From NCBI GenBank assembly GCA_052031065.1, contig JBPEXY010000043.1, positions 1-13,517 of the forward strand: a stretch of 13,517 bases of DNA, read 5' to 3'. The stretch's first letter is position 1, and each line of letters begins with the position of its first letter. This stretch comes from JBPEXY01 sp052031065 (GTDB lineage: Bacteria; Pseudomonadota; Gammaproteobacteria; Immundisolibacterales; Immundisolibacteraceae). Made by a program: the position numbers and the translations under genes. The notes under the pieces are model-generated. The model did no database searches, was not told the origin of the DNA, and worked only from the letters and a program-made list of their open reading frames with translations. Of this stretch, positions 13,167 through 13,517 are shown piece by piece.

Positions 13167-13517
13167 TTTTTGCGCTGTTTGTAATGGTTGTTGCTCTCTC
13201 TGCCGGAGTGGCGGTGGCCATGTTGGCCCGAATCGATAGTGGCTATCTGGTCATTGGATGGAATGGCTGGGTGTTTGAGGTCGGTAACCTGCTGGTCGTA
13301 CTGCTGCTGTTGAGTATCGGGTTTCTGCTGGCGTATTGGTTGTTGAGGGGGGTGTCCATATCAGTGCGTGGTTTTAGTAGCTGGAGCCGTTGGCGCCGCA
13401 GGAGGCGACAAAATCGGGGTCAGCGACTGTTCTTTCGTGGACTCGCTCGTTTTACCGAGGCGAACTGGGAGGATGCCAACAAACTGCTGCTTGATGCGTT
13501 AAAGAGGCAGGGGGAGG
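13163..13517 (+). CDS. hemY: HemY family inner-membrane TPR protein, 3' end outside window
   Basis: The frame is open from a GTG at 13163 to the window end: 118 residues of a protein that is normally about 400. Two hydrophobic helices, at about 1-22 (IFALFVMVVALSAGVAVAM) and 41-62 (GNLLVVLLLLSIGFLLAYWL), flank a short loop with GYLVIGWNGWVFE. That is the HemY N-terminal layout seen in E. coli (GYVLIQTDNYNIE between helices). A very basic cytoplasmic stretch, RWRRRRRQNRGQR, follows at 77-89, and then the first tetratricopeptide-like helices with FRGLARFTEANWEDANKLL. The GTG overlaps the hemX stop (GTGA) and has AGGGGG at 13148-13153 upstream, so translation is coupled. An ATG at 13184 is a less likely start. 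HemY is thought to work with HemX in late haem biosynthesis; the mechanism is not settled. Confidence 0.92.
   Translation, partial: MIFALFVMVVALSAGVAVAMLARIDSGYLVIGWNGWVFEVGNLLVVLLLLSIGFLLAYWLLRGVSISVRGFSSWSRWRRRRRQNRGQRLFFRGLARFTEANWEDANKLLLDALKRQGE

Overview
The window is an ordinary stretch of a gammaproteobacterial chromosome of moderately high G+C, made almost entirely of conserved housekeeping and envelope genes. The alpha2beta2-type glycyl-tRNA synthetase (glyQ/glyS), the order glyQ-glyS-gmhB-plsC, the order lptD-surA-pdxA-rsmA(ksgA), a HAD-IB phosphatase beside rppH, and a hemX-hemY pair all fit Gammaproteobacteria. Gene order inside the blocks resembles Pseudomonas and purple-sulfur or sulfur-oxidising lineages more than the enterics, but I cannot name a genus from the sequence.

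Layout. Bases 1-96 hold the 3' end of a ThiE/TenI-like domain protein. Bases 97-269 are a spacer with a good -10 box (204-209) for the glyQ operon. From 270 to 4575 a tightly coupled plus-strand operon runs glyQ, glyS, gmhB, plsC: 8-base and 4-base gene overlaps at two junctions and a strong Shine-Dalgarno between glyS and gmhB. It meets head-on a minus-strand operon reading lptD (10309), surA (7880), pdxA (6448), rsmA (to 4572). The last genes, plsC and rsmA, share the bases CTAG at their stop codons, inside a large inverted-repeat structure (4534-4597). Upstream of lptD on the same strand is a HAD-IB phosphatase (10392-11078). Diverging from it on the plus strand is rppH (11314-11826), followed by hemX (11928-13166) and the 5' part of hemY (13163 to the window end).

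Functionally, much of the window serves the outer membrane. GmhB supplies the heptose precursor of the LPS core, PlsC makes phosphatidic acid for phospholipids, SurA is the periplasmic chaperone needed for folding of LptD, and LptD inserts finished LPS into the outer leaflet. PdxA (vitamin B6), RsmA (16S rRNA dimethylation), GlyQS (tRNA charging), RppH (mRNA 5' pyrophosphate removal) and HemXY (haem-associated membrane proteins) are core metabolism or RNA functions.

I found no mobile element, CRISPR array, phage gene, tRNA or rRNA, and no evidence of a novel multi-gene system. The points worth a second look are small: structured DNA around the convergent stop codons and in the surA-pdxA spacer, an odd N-terminus on LptD, several non-ATG starts, a possible small membrane peptide antisense to the glyQ leader, and hemXY lying apart from hemCD.
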